A DNA stretch of 64,000 nucleotides from Brachynemurus nebulosus (lineage: Eukaryota; Arthropoda; Insecta; Neuroptera; Myrmeleontidae), in NCBI GenBank assembly GCA_035578155.1, contig JAPWDM010000021.1, positions 3,663,501 to 3,727,500 of the forward strand, read 5' to 3'. Position 1 is the stretch's first letter. Every line of letters begins with the position of its first letter. The translations under genes were made by a program, and so were the position numbers. Positions 22,185-34,780 of the stretch are shown piece after piece. The notes under the pieces are model-generated. The model was not told where the DNA came from, made no database searches, and saw only the letters and a program-made list of their open reading frames with translations.

Positions 22185-24682
22185 CTAGAACAACACTTTT
22201 CTTGCTTTGGCACTTGCAAATTTTTTTATTAAATCAGAATAATCTAACCCTTGGGCAGCATCATTTTCAATAGATAAAATTGCAAGATCTGATAGTCTTT
22301 CTTGGCACATAGTCGAACGTAAGTAAGTTTTGATTAGTTTTAATTTACTAAAGCTTCGTTCTCCTTTGGCGACAGTTACAGGAATGGTCAGCAAAATCCG
22401 AAGCGCTGTCCACAAATTCGGGAAAATATCCTGTCAATAATTTTTTTTAATAAGTTAAGGAACTTTTAGTGGCTCTGCTGATTCAAGACTTTTTAATGAT
22501 GGGTTCAGGCTTAAAAGTTCTTCAACGAGTTCTCGACTAGAAATGTCACATTTATCCCCATCGGTTAAAATTATTTGCAAATCTGCACACGCTTTTTCCA
22601 ACAAAGACTTATCACGAATTGTTGTGATATTATACAAAAAAGACTTAGGTATCATTATATTTGGATAATTGTGTAAACCGAGTGACCAATGCATTTTCAA
22701 TTGTATCTATCATAGGGCAAAAGACGTTAACTTTAAACAATTCTTCGAGATTCGTTGGTGTTTCATCTGCAGCTTCATACTCAAATAATCACTTCTTTCT
22801 CCGGGATCGGACTGTCTTAAACGTAGGATCTATCCCAGCCTCAGAAGCTATTTCCATAGCAGTTATTTTAGCAGGCGAATAAGTCCGGTACTGTCGTACA
22901 AATTCCGAGCAGTTTTTCAGCAATTGCGATGCGTTTGATAGATCCATCGTTTCAGACTGCATAGCTTTACTTACAATGTTTATTTGAAACAAGCCACCAT
23001 TGTAATTATGAATTCAAATTGGTCCATGTTCTGAATCCGTGACAAAGCCTCTGATGCAGCAACTAGGTCATTAGATTCTTCGTGAAGAGTTAAAAGGGCA
23101 TCACGAACTGCAGAGAAGTTATAGCGAACAGAAGCAAGGCTAGAAACTCTACTCTCCCAACGAGTTTCGCAAACTTTTTTCAGCGATAGTTCTTTTATGT
23201 GTTTGGAAATGACTTCCCATCTCTTTGTTGACCCAGAAAATATTACAAATAGTCTTTGAAGAAATCCAAATAAAGAATCCGATTTAACGGATGATTTAGC
23301 TGCATCTGCTATCACCAAATTCAAGCTATGACAGCCACATGGGTTAAAAAATGCACGAGGATATTGGTTCAAAATTCTGGTTTGGACACCTTTGTTTATT
23401 CGTACCATGTTGGCATCATTTCGTACCCTTGACCTCGACAATCGTCCATATCTAAGTCAACTTCATGAACAATTTCATCAAGAAAAGGACTCGTGAGCCC
23501 TTCTCCTGAAGTGTCAGTTACAGGCTTGTAAGCAACGAAACACTCGTACTTTGACTTCTTCACCATTAGTGTCAACAAAACGGAATGTTAATGATAATTG
23601 TTCAACGTGGCTTACATCAGGAGTGCAGTCCAGTATGATGGAGAAATATTTAGACGAATTTATTATAGTCAAAATATTATTTCGAACTTCGCTTCCAAGT
23701 AAGCCAATTAACTCGTTTTGAATTCGTTTCTGAAATAGTAGACATTTATCTCCTTATTAACAATACGGCGAAGATGTTCCATCATCACAGGATCAAATTT
23801 TCCTAGAAGTTACACCAAACCCAAGAAGTTGCCATTATTAGAAGTGTATAAAGTTTCAGATCCAGAGCTTCCTCTAAACGACAAATTATTGCCTGCTAAG
23901 AAGAATACTATGGATATCATTCATTTAAGAATAGCGACCCGCCTTGATTTTTCATCTTCAATCTGTTTTTGCAAGTGTCTGTCTATTCCACTAAAGTTTT
24001 TCAATCTAATCGACGCTTCTATCCAGTTGTTCATAGCACGTCGGTGATCTAAAGATGTTTCGTGAGTTCTGAGACGTGTCGATAAGTGTCTCCAGTCATC
24101 AAATGCATCTTTTCCCAAATTAGAGTGAACATTTCGATTAAATAAACAAGAGAAAAAACAATAAACTTTGTCTGCAGATTTTGAGTATACAAGCCATCTT
24201 CTTTTAAAAGTTTCCCCATTTGGCATTACTCTTTGAAAATGTGTGTTTGAAAAATGACGCTCATCATATTTTCTAGGGTACTTTTCGTTGCTTATTTCAT
24301 TATTTGCAGGCCCTCGAATAATTATTTCGTCTTGTGTTGAAGAATCAATAAGCCGCGGCTATTTTGAAATATCATCACAATTTTTATCTTGAAAGCATGG
24401 TGGTGATGATGGTATATGTTCTATAATATTTTTAACTTCAGATGAGGTTCAAGGAGTAGCAATATCTTGCGTGATTTGCTTTTCATGTTCATGAGCTTCG
24501 TCTGTAGAACATTTGTCTTCATCTTCTGCGTTTTGAACTAAATTTGATGATGATGATAACTCAGATAACATCTCAACTTTCAAAAATTTTGCAAGTGATT
24601 TTGCAGTCTTCTCAGTTTCCTCTTGTTTTTGCTTTTTCCTTTTTAAATTCTGTGTGCCTGATGATTATTTTTGTAGCGGCAT
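22185..24682 (-). pseudogene. hAT transposase, ZMYM/TTF-zinc-finger type, with stops and frameshifts
   Basis: From a likely ATG at 24,682 the minus strand gives a charged N-terminus, a TTF/BED-like zinc finger (KVYCFFSCLF, then HETSLDHRRAM; 23,921-24,226), a DUF4371-like region, the catalytic core in pieces (CGCHSLNLVIADAAKSS near 23,320; RWESRVSSLASV near 23,150) and the C-terminal hAT dimerisation segment (IPVTVAKGERSFSKLKLIKTYLRS, 22,185-22,415). This order is that of hAT transposases related to zinc-finger MYM proteins; they cut the element out and dimerise through the C-terminus. At least six breaks are visible, e.g. TAA five codons after the ATG and a shift near 23,900. Confidence 0.85.
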
Positions 24683-25295
24683 ATTTAATTTCTGGAAGAA
24701 TTTATATATGTAAATAAATAGGGCACTTCATGATTGTCGTCGTAAAACATAAATCACAACCCATAAGAAAATCTTCAACATCAACGCACAAGTAGGTAGA
24801 AGAATATCAAAAACACACTGTTCGCGTACAAACGATGTTTGCTCGCGAAACGAAACAAAATTTCACCCCACTCCCGTCGCCCACGCCACTTCTACCGAGC
24901 GTTTGTCGCGTTCGGTCGTCTGTCGCTCGTATCCGTCACGATTTACGCTCATACGATTGATAGCCGACCGGAAGATCGGTAATGATCGGCTGTTTTCGGC
25001 GCCCCACACATGACGGCGCCCGGTGCGGTCGCACCGCTGCTCAGTACATTAACGAAGAATTTTATATTTTGGTCTTCTAAACAAACTGTTCAAGCTACTA
25101 TGCCTGAAACATTTAAAATCCATTATCTCAATACATTTTTTGGTATCGTAATAATTGATTGTAATGAAGACAAGACAGAAGTACCATCTTCAGTGAAATG
25201 TCAAGTTTTACTTTATTCTCAGTATAAACATAGTCGCACTATTAAATTTTAGGCTGTACTCCTAATGGTTTTATCAGTTTTGTATCTAACAAGAA

Positions 25296-27718
25296 AAGGT
25301 ATTCAACTGTATCTCTCAAAAATTTTTGAAACTTTGGTGGATTGTAGATCTTATTAAAACTAATCGCGAGCCATATTTCATTCGTGCCCATAAGCAGTTT
25401 AAAGGAGTGAAACTCATCTTTGAAAATTTGAGTTTTTCCAATTTTCTTAAATATCTTGGAAATGGTAAGAGCTCTGGTAGGAAAACTATACATATTTGTA
25501 TATGGCACTTTAATATCTTTATTACGATACCAAAATTAAAGTTATAAAACAATTGGGGTTTCATCCCCCACCCCAACCCTTAATTTTATCAGGTATTTTT
25601 TGATAAAAGAAGAGGCTGTTATGTGTGAAAATAAAAAATTTTTTTATTAATATATTTTACATCAAACCAGTTTATTTCTTTTTGCGTAAATACACCCTTT
25701 GCTAATATTAACTCAGGAAAAATTTTAACTTTTTAAATTAATATTGAGCAAAAATATGTTCAAAGAATCTCACATTTTAGTAATGAATTGTTACAAACTT
25801 ACGATATATTTTAAAGCACATAATTTAGAAAGAAAAAATATAGTGCACCCCCCCCCATCCTTTACTAACATGTCTACAAATTTTATTTACTTATTTATTT
25901 ATTTTTATTTATCTATACCAGGGGTCGACAACCTGCGGCCTGCGGGCCGCATGCGGCCCGCCAAGCAATATAACTTTTCGAACAATTTGCTCTGCCTATG
26001 CAGAGTTGAGCATACTTTAGGTATACTTTTTCCGATATTTTATAACAAGTAAATATAACTGTTACTAAAAATTTTTCCTGATGTTGATTTTTAATAATAT
26101 TTATACTGTGTTAAAAAAAGAAAATACCACTGTCGCAGTATCCTGCATAATATAGCGAATTTCCGTTTACAAAAATCAGTTTATCTCGGAAACTACTTGA
26201 CATAGAATTATTTTCCAAAAACCCTTTTTATGTGATTATTTTCTCCTTTTTCCAACGATGTAAGAACATGTGGAAAAAACTTGAGGAAATTGGGGCAAGA
26301 AACTCTCTTTTTCCACAAAAATTGTTTAGGCAAAAATGCCTAAAAATCCATTCCGGGCATCGGACGTGTCTGACGTTTTGTACATCCAACATTTGTACCA
26401 AATTTTGTAAAAACGGGATTTTTCGTTCGAGAGTTATATAAATTTTAGTGAATGTCATTTTTGGCTTCTAGAGACTTCAAAATAAATTATTTCTATCATA
26501 GTTTCGGGCTCAAGCAGCATCAAAACAGTGACTCTAATAGCTGAATTTTCGATTCGAAAATTCGTTTAAAAAAATCTACTTAAGCCAGATACTACATTGA
26601 AAAATATTTGAGTGTGCGGCCCGCTAAAAATTTTTTTTTTTAAAAGTGGCCCGCCATCCAAAAAAGGTTGCCGACCCCTGATCTATACAATTGTCAATAT
26701 TTTAAGCTCTGGATATCTATGGATTTCGACTTTGGAAACAATTCATCAGAATATTTTCGGATAATGTAATTCTAAATAAGTATGATATCGATTTATATCG
26801 CCGTAACAATATTTTAAAATTTCAATCTCTAGCTCTCAATAAGTTTTCGCCGCCTTATTTTCAAAATTAGCTCAAGTATGGATAGTATAAAAAAGAATAT
26901 CAAGCCTGACCAGCGACCAGAAAGATTTTAAAATCCTGTAACATATTGTTTTTTCAAAGAAGAAAGAGAAGCACCACCGTGTAGTGTATGTGGTAAATGT
27001 GATGTGCTTGGTGTGGACAATATTTCTGTTTTGAACATTTTTATGAACAATATCATTATTGTATAGATTACAAACCTTAAAATTTGGCAATTGTATAGAT
27101 AAATAAAAATAAATAAATAAATAAATACGATTTGTATAGATATCAGTAAAACATGGGGGCGGGGCGTTTGAAGTATATTTTTTCTTTCTAAATTATGTAC
27201 TTTAAAGTATATGGTAAGCTTGTAACAATTCATTGCTAAAATACGAGATTCTTTGACCATATTTTCACTCATTATTAAATCCAAAAGTTAAAATTTTTCC
27301 CAAATTAATATTATCAAACGGTGTATTTGTGCAAAAAGAAATAAACTGGTGTGGTGTAAAATATATTAATTAAAAATTCTTTTATTTACACATAACAACC
27401 TCCTCTTTTACCACAAAATACCTCATAAAATTAGGGGTTGGAGGTGGGGGATGAAACCCCAATGTTTTTTTAGCTTTAATTTTGGTATCATAATAAAGAT
27501 CTTAAAGTGCCATTTACAAATATATATAGTTTCCCTACAAAAACTTCCAAGATATTTAAGAAAATTGAAAAAAATTCAAATTTTCAAGGGTGATTTTCAC
27601 CTCCTTAAACCGCTTATGGGCACGAACGAAATATGGCTCGTGATTAGTTTTAATAAGATCTACAATCCACCAAAGTTTAAAAAATTTTTGAGAGATACAC
27701 TTGGGTACCTTTCCTTAT
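25296..27718. mobile_element. Foldback-type element with inverted repeats over 600 bp, inserted in the THAP transposase gene
   Basis: The left arm (about 25,296-25,918) and right arm (about 27,096-27,718) are inverted copies: both contain TGTATCTCTCAAAAATTT at the tip, a TGGTGGATTGTAGATCTTATT block, a CATAAGCAGTTTAAAGGAG-like block, and end inside with (TTTA)n and TATCTATAC. Excision would rejoin the transposase between VSN and CYGGRAGN. Target duplication appears to be a short ACAAG/ATAAG-like sequence but is not certain. No transposase of its own; the middle (26,689-27,095) has a short cysteine-containing open stretch I cannot identify. Confidence 0.75.
25919..26680. mobile_element. Non-autonomous hAT element, 762 bp, perfect 8-bp duplication
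   Basis: Ends CAGGGGTCGACAACCT and AGGTTGCCGACCCCTG are inverted repeats with one mismatch. The flanks are identical octamers ATCTATAC at 25,911-25,918 and 26,681-26,688. It sits inside the left arm of the foldback element. GCGGCC-rich subterminal blocks face each other (CCTGCGGGCCGC near 25,940; GCGGCCCGC near 26,615). No long open frame. Confidence 0.95.
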
Positions 27719-27960
27719 AAGTGTTATGGTGGTCGAGCTGGAAATTGTTTTATTACAACGATTCTAGAATTATTGACTTGTTGGAACCAGGAGATGAAGT
27801 ATTAGCTGACAAAGGTTTTCCCAACATCCGTACGGATGTAGAAAACAAAATTGTTGTTTTGGTTATGCCTCCTTTTCTTCATGATAATCATTTCTCTGCT
27901 GAAGAAGTTCAAGAAACTTACAACACTGCCTCTGTTCGAATACATTGTAATCTAATCTAA

Positions 27961-29118
<1,158 letters not shown>

Positions 29119-30206
29119 CTATTGTTTTGAAGTTGATGGGAGTGGTTCTGTTGGTGTTGCTGTATCTATATGTGTTTTGTCGGTGTATTTAATGTTTTTA
29201 ACAATTTGCCAGAAAAAGTCTATTTCATTTTTGTCATTTTACAATGTTTGTCAAATATATAATGCGCTAAGTATGACGCATACAAATGTTTTCGTCTACC
29301 ACTGGGAGGCATTGTGGATTTTGTTGCACGCCACAATGCCTCCACATTATTTGTATGCGCTCCCGTTGTGGGATCCTTAAAACATAGACTATGGTTCACG
29401 GTGAGGTGTTCATATCCTTCATTTTGGATGTTTAAGTAACCTTTCCAACCATCCGAAATGATGGTGGTTCCAGGTAGAATCCACTGTTTTATTAAATTAA
29501 TGAGGGTGTTTTCATCTCTGGATTCTACTGGAACCATAAACACCTGACCGGACTCTCTCTCAATACCTCCAAAAACCAACTGTCCCTCTACATATTTACC
29601 TCTATTATATTTCCGTTTTCCAAATTTGGACTCGCCAATTTCCACAGTTTTTCCAACACCGCCAATGGGTTGCGCATGGTCCATATACCATTCCAGAATC
29701 GCCTAAAAAGGAAAATAAATAAAAATTAGTAATTAATGAATTAATGAATGAATTAAGAAAGTAAAAAAATGAAAAATTGAATTTCGTACCTCTCGAACAA
29801 AATTAATCCAGTCGCAAACTGTATGCGTACTTATATTAAGTTCTTTGGCGATTCTGGTGGTATTTCCCATTTTACATACAATTAAGTATGTTTAAGTGTT
29901 ATAGTTTTTAAGGATAAAACACTTTGGCCGAACCATGTGCCCTTACGAATGGAAGCTGTATTTCGGCAATATTTTCCTTTTTTATTTGATTTTTTTATTA
30001 TATTATAGCACATCCATCGTGGATTTTCATTTCTGAAATAAGAAAGGGAGGTAATTAACATGACTGTATTGAAATATTATTTCTTTATAATAATTTGAAA
30101 ATACTTACCGATAAAAAATTTTCATTTTCGAATTACATTTTGTACAATTTTGTTCTTTTGGCAAAATCTCCCTTTCTTGTAAAAAAAGTAACAAGGTTTT
30201 GAACAT
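29119..30206 (-). pseudogene. Merlin (IS1016-like) transposase gene with two introns
   Basis: Three minus-strand exons: 30,206-30,109 (ATG, then a CTKC half zinc ribbon), 30,032-29,790 and 29,702-29,119. The junctions CG|GTAAGT..TTTCAG|A and GAG|GTACG..TTTTTAG|GCG are canonical and in phase. Exon 2 carries RKGTWFGQS and a helix-turn-helix-like NTTRIAKELNISTHTVCDW. Exon 3 carries the ISXO2/IS1595-type catalytic domain: ETHN-like opening as EIGESKFGKRKYNRGK, FMVPVESRDENTL, IISDGWKGY (catalytic Asp), HTNNVEALW (third catalytic position). A one-base shift near 29,870 and another near 29,235 break the frame, the second just before the last 38 codons, so the copy is inactive but recent-looking. Terminal repeats were not found. 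Confidence 0.85.
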
Positions 30207-30511
30207 TTTGGTGTTTTTAACGAAGGCAAAATATCAAATGATATACTTTTAAAATTTATTTTATAAGAATGTAGCATTTTACAAACACAATGCACAAAAT
30301 TTTATTATATGCAATAAAATTTGATTTTGTGTTAATAACTAACGGGAGGGGTGTAAGTAAGGGGTAGTAAATATTTGTAGAAAGTAATACGTAAAAATAT
30401 TTATACCTAAAATTTATTTCGTATACAAAAATAAGTATCGTTATTTCAGAAATTTTACAAGTTGAAAAAAAGAAAAAAATTTTTTTTGTATTAAAATATT
30501 TATTTTAAGTA
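30207..30511. other. Noncoding spacer
   Basis: AT-rich, no gene; may include the 5' end of the Merlin element. Confidence 0.3.
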
Positions 30512-30747
30512 GTAGGGTAAAAGCCCCCTTTGTGGAACGGTATCTAATATTGGAACAGTTTTGACATTTACATATTTATTTCTTTAATTAAGTAAGGCAA
30601 CTTTAAATGCGAGGTGAATTTAAATTGAAAAACAATCATTCTATTAATAATAATTTTTGTTATCAGACGTTTCTTTCAGAAATAACTTCATTAATATGTA
30701 AATGTTCATAATTAGATACCGTTTCACAAAGGGGGCTTTTACTCTAC
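30512..30747. mobile_element. MITE with 35-bp inverted repeats
   Basis: Bases 30,513-30,547 (start AGGGTAAAAGCCCCC) pair with 30,711-30,745 in inverted orientation with two or three mismatches. No coding sequence and no clear target duplication. Confidence 0.75.
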
Positions 30748-30761
30748 AGTCGAAAAATTTT

Positions 30762-30998
30762 TATACATAATTTATAAATAAAAAACGGCATAGAAAAATA
30801 TACGCTTTACAGTGTGTAAATAGATCGGTTTCATTTATGTAAATTTTGGGCGTTGGTGAGTGGCGTCGGCGGGCGGCGTGTGCCACCCGCCGACGCCAAC
30901 CGTCGACGCCCCAAATTTACATAAATGAAACCGACATTTACACACTCTGTAAAGCGTATATTTTTCTGTGCCATTTTTTATTTATAAATTATGTATAG
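30762..30998. mobile_element. Hairpin MITE, arms of about 115 bp, GC-rich tip
   Basis: Starts TATACATAATTTATAAATA and ends with its inverse. The arms pair almost throughout, through the shared ACGCTTTACAG and TTTCATTTATGTAAATTT segments, to a GC-rich apex (GGCGTCGGCGGGCGG against its near-complement) around a 6-base loop at about 30,880. It would fold into one long stem. Confidence 0.85.
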
Positions 30999-31029
30999 AA
31001 AATAAAGGAAAATTATAACTACTAGAAAA

Positions 31030-31485
31030 GGTCATATCAGTGCCGGGCCTCGGGCCCTAATTTGTAGGTTGCCACGCGTCATGCTACTAACGACGCTTCG
31101 CGCCGTAATTTGTATGACGCCTACGTCGAACTCGAAACGGCGCTCCGCGCCGTAATTTGTGCGACGCGTAGCGTCCTAGCCAAAACGACACTTCGCGCCG
31201 CGACGCGTAGCGTCCTGACCAAAACGGCGCTTCGCGCCGCAATTTGTATGACACGTAGCGTCCTGAATAAAACGGCGCTTCGTGCCGTAATTTGTATAAC
31301 GCCTACGTCGATCTCATAACGGCGCTCCGCGCCGTAATTTATGCGACGCGTAGCGTCCTAGCCAAAACGGCGCTTCGCGCCACGACGCCTAGCTTCCTGG
31401 CCAAAATGGCGCTTCGCGCCGTAATTCGTATGACGCGTAGCGTCTTGGCCAAAACGGCTCTTCGCGCCGTAATTTGTATGACTTG
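31030..31485. repeat. CpG-rich hairpin array
   Basis: About nine copies of a 48-base unit in which GGCGCTTCGCGCC (arms GGCGC/GCGCC around TTC) alternates with GACGCGTAGCGTC (arms GACGC/GCGTC around GTA), separated by GTAATTTGTAT or CCTAGCCAAAA-type linkers. A higher-order period of about 182 bases is also visible. In a genome otherwise about 70% AT this is a conspicuous CpG island. The 69-codon frames at 31,110 and 31,292 are products of the repeat. Confidence 0.85.
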
Positions 31486-31489
31486 TATA

Positions 31490-32100
31490 AATTATGTATG
31501 AAAATATAAAAATCATCTATATCATATTACGACGCCAATTAAAAAAATATATGCGTATATATCACATATGGAATATATTCTCTTTGAATAAGAATATGTA
31601 AAATGTCGTTCTTTTCCTAGGTATTAAAATAAAAAGTTTAAAATTATTTTTAAAAAATTTATTTAAAACTTTTATTACAATTTTTTTTAAAGATTCGCTA
31701 CTTTTGCGGTTTTCTCTTATCAAATAATAATAAATAATACAAGTAATTGTGTTAAATTAACTGTTATATCAAAAATGTGAGTAACATTTAAAATGTAATA
31801 TTTAATAATAAAACGCAATTATTTTTAATAAAAATATGTGACCGCGCTTTAACTCTTTAAGTACAATAATTCCACTGGTTAACAAATTTTAAGGTTTTGT
31901 TAATCCATGAAATGAGTTGTACTAATTGCGAAAGAATACCTCTAAACATACATTTTGATGTAAGTTTTAAGGTCGAGTTAGCTCGCGTTTTTTGTGGAAT
32001 CAAATAAAAATCTTTTGACTTAAGATAACATTATATTCATAAATCACATATTATAAAATTTAAAAATGAGTTAATATATTGCTTTTCCGTTTATAAATAA
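31490..32100. other. AT-rich spacer with a dispersed repeat
   Basis: 31,816-31,874 is a near-identical reverse copy of 11,697-11,757 (shared ATATGTGACCGC and GAGTTAAAG/CTTTAACTC words). Otherwise no gene seen. Confidence 0.5.
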
Positions 32101-33742
32101 TATCTACAGCCTTTCTCTTCAACGTCCAGCAGTAGTCTGCTAACATAGCAGGACTCCATTTGCCCTGATATCGCTATTCTATGCCTGAAATATCCTGGTG
32201 AAAACGTTCACCATGTTCGTCGCTAACATCTCCCATATTTTCAGGACAAAAATCCAAATGTGAGTCGAGAATATGTATTTTGAGGGACATTTTGCAACCG
32301 AGAGCGTACAATGCTTGGATCATATTCTTAACCAGGTTTTCATAGTCTTCAGATTTTTTTTTTACCCAAAAAATTTTGAAAAACTTTTATCATGGATGTC
32401 CAGGCCTGTTTTTCCTTGCTATTCAATGTGCTTTCAAAAGTCTTGTCATTCATTAATTCTTTTATTTGAGGTCCTATGAAAATTCCTTCTTTTAACTTGG
32501 CATCTGTCATTTAATAAACTTTTTTTTTAAATATTGAAAAGCTTGACCTTCGCGATTCAGTGCTTTTACGAAGTTTTTCATCAATCCTAATTTTATATGC
32601 AGAGGTGGTATAATAATATTTTCGTTTTGCACTAAAGGTGGATAAAAAACATTTTCAGTTCCTGGTGTAAAAGCTTTTCGTAACGGCCACACTTTTTTTA
32701 TGTAATGGTTTTCCCTGTCGCGACTGTCCCAAAGACACAAGAAACAGCAATACTTTGTGTAACCCTGTTGCATGCCTAAAATGATTGCAATCACTTTAAA
32801 GTCTGCACATATTTTCCAAGAATATCTTTCATATTTTATCATTTGTAATAGATGTTTAATATTTTCATAGGTTTCTTTTAAAGATACAGCATAACCGACA
32901 GGAATAGAAGGATACGTGTTACCGTTGTGCAATAATACAGCTTTTAAACTGGTTTTAGACGAGTCTATGAAAAATCTCCAAGCATTTGGTTCATGCTCCA
33001 TTCCGAAAGCTTCGAACAGCGCATCAATATCGTTGCAGTAAACAAGATGATTCTTATCGTCCATACTAAAAAAAGCTACAAGATCATCGTGTCGGTTCCG
33101 AAAAACAGTAATTTTTGTTCCCTATGCCAAGAGACTCCATTGCTGGAGACGCGAACCAAGAAGTTCAGCTTGTGATTTTGATAAACTTAGGTCTCGTACT
33201 AGATCATTTAATTCTGGTTGAGTAATTAGATGGGGTTGCAGTACCTGGCTGTGAGGACTAAAATCAGGATCCGTAAAATCGTCTTCTTCAGTGTGTAGCA
33301 AAAAATAAAAATTAAAAAATTAAAAATTAATATTATTATATTTATTGATTATTGATTGATAGGGGGGTTATGTTTTCGGGTTTGAATTTGGGTGCTACTT
33401 TTCGGGTTTAGTTGGGGTTTCGATCAGCAGAGCATTCTCCAGGTGTTACGGAGACGAGAGTGTGTGGCAGTGGAAGGTTATGGTCGCAGATCGTTTTCCC
33501 AAAACCACAAGATCCCCAAATAACCTGAAATTTTCTTTTCGACAACCAAAAGGGTGGTTTTGAATTAGAAATACGAAAGTTCATCAATTACAATTTATTA
33601 CAATAAAAGGGTGACTCGAAACAATTTTTTGAATTACAATATTTGGAATCTTTAAAATTTACGACAACAAATTATTACAAGTTTTTGAGAATCTGTACAT
33701 ATTTTGAAAGACTGATAAGCCAATTCAAATAAATTTACATAC

Positions 33743-34780
33743 AGTAGAGCTTCACTAAAGTTTACATCAGTTTTGTTAAGTGACGTCACTTTTTTCTCAC
33801 TAAAGTTAAGAGGATTTTATGGAAATAGAAAGAAAAAATATTATTACATTATACATTATTGAGACAAAGGCATTATAAATTCCATAAGAGGTATATGCGT
33901 ATTAAGAAAAATAAGTACACATAGTATGATTTAAAGAAATTGGTTTGAATGGCATAAGAGTATTCAAATTTATACTTTTCTCTGTCGAATTTTAGAACTC
34001 CGTTTGTAACTTAAAGTTCATAAATGTTACTAATTATATTTATTAAAAGTGAAAAATCGAACAATATTAGAAAAACGAAGGGAAATAATATTAGTTATAT
34101 ACGTTTCATGACATAACTAAGATTGCTTAAGAGCTGAACTATGAAGTCATAAATTATACAACCTTAAAACATAAAAACGTAAACAAATCAGTGGTGTTTT
34201 TTAATAAAAATATTTCTCTATGCAAAAAGAATTCTAGAATGTTGAATTCTAGAATTTTTAAAATTTTTTTCAGATATATACAAAGCAAGTGATCTGATTG
34301 AAGGCTACTTATTCAATTCAGTTATTGACTTAATATAATAAATTAATTTACCAAAATAATTGAATACCAGGTACTTAATAACTAATAATTGAATACCGGG
34401 TACTTAATAACGGAAAATTTGGTGAATCCAAAGCAAATCGTAGCTGCTTATATAGATTGAAAAATACGAGTAGATACAGTACTTGTCAACTGTTCGTTCA
34501 AGGAACAAAAAAAACAATTTCTATTGCATATATATCTATATAATGAAGAACTTTCTAACAGCAATATCTTTAATGAAATTTATACATTAATATAAAATCC
34601 AGTTAATCCACTGGAATCCAAATTATTAAATAGTTTGCTCTTGTACGTCACCTATGACTTAAATTATTATTTAGTCCCGATCGTGTATTAAATGACCGCC
34701 ACTGACTTCAATCTCCTTCATTAAAGTTAAGTTTCACTAAAGTTTACCAAATTTTTCTTAACTTTAGTGAAGCTCCACTG
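33743..34780. mobile_element. Tc1/mariner-type MITE (1,038 bp) with TA duplication
   Basis: Ends CAGTAGAGCTTCACTAAAGTT and AACTTTAGTGAAGCTCCACTG are inverted with one mismatch. TA stands at 33,741-33,742 and 34,781-34,782, while the uninterrupted LTR copy has a single TA at 45,912-45,913. Subterminal copies of CACTAAAGTT recur at both ends, and a 14-base palindrome AAGTGACGTCACTT lies at 33,778-33,791. No transposase. Confidence 0.95.

Larger units (their letters stand above)
20656..25039. mobile_element. hAT transposon (4.4 kb) inserted in the THAP transposase gene
   Basis: The left end begins CAGGGGCGGCC and the right end finishes with ACCGCTG; both conform to the CAG..CTG pattern of hAT ends, though the longer inverted repeat is poor. 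The flanking octamers CTCAGCAC (20,648-20,655) and CTCAGTAC (25,040-25,047) match at seven of eight positions, the 8-bp duplication expected of hAT. Removing the insert rejoins the host transposase between LQCLS and LTKNFIFW. It carries its own transposase relic on the minus strand and a repeat array near its left end. Confidence 0.85.
19556..27960 (+). pseudogene. THAP-domain DDE transposase gene (IS4EU/ISL2EU-like), split by two insertions
   Basis: Exon 1 (19,556-19,725) starts a THAP zinc finger (CCIVGCSNT, then KRLLWIRDVKK). A GT-AG intron follows, and exon 2 (from 19,868) completes the finger (KICSVHF, then AYIPSIFP), phase consistent. After decay the frame resumes at about 20,438 with a helix-turn-helix block (LLITLMKLKTGLIFSAISVLF). 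The nuclease then continues beyond a 4.4-kb hAT insertion at 25,048 (FKIHYLNTFFGIVIIDCNEDKTE, first catalytic Asp) and beyond a foldback insertion at about 27,719 (GDEVLADKGFP, second Asp; VMPPFLHDNHFS; EEVQETYNTASVRIH). Such proteins bind and cut their own transposon ends. Many stops and frameshifts show that it is dead. The C-terminus after 27,945 is missing. Confidence 0.8.

Noticed and set aside
31110..31501. Pair of 69-codon similar proteins
   Set aside because: They arise from the CpG-rich tandem repeat, shifted by 182 bases, and have no independent support.
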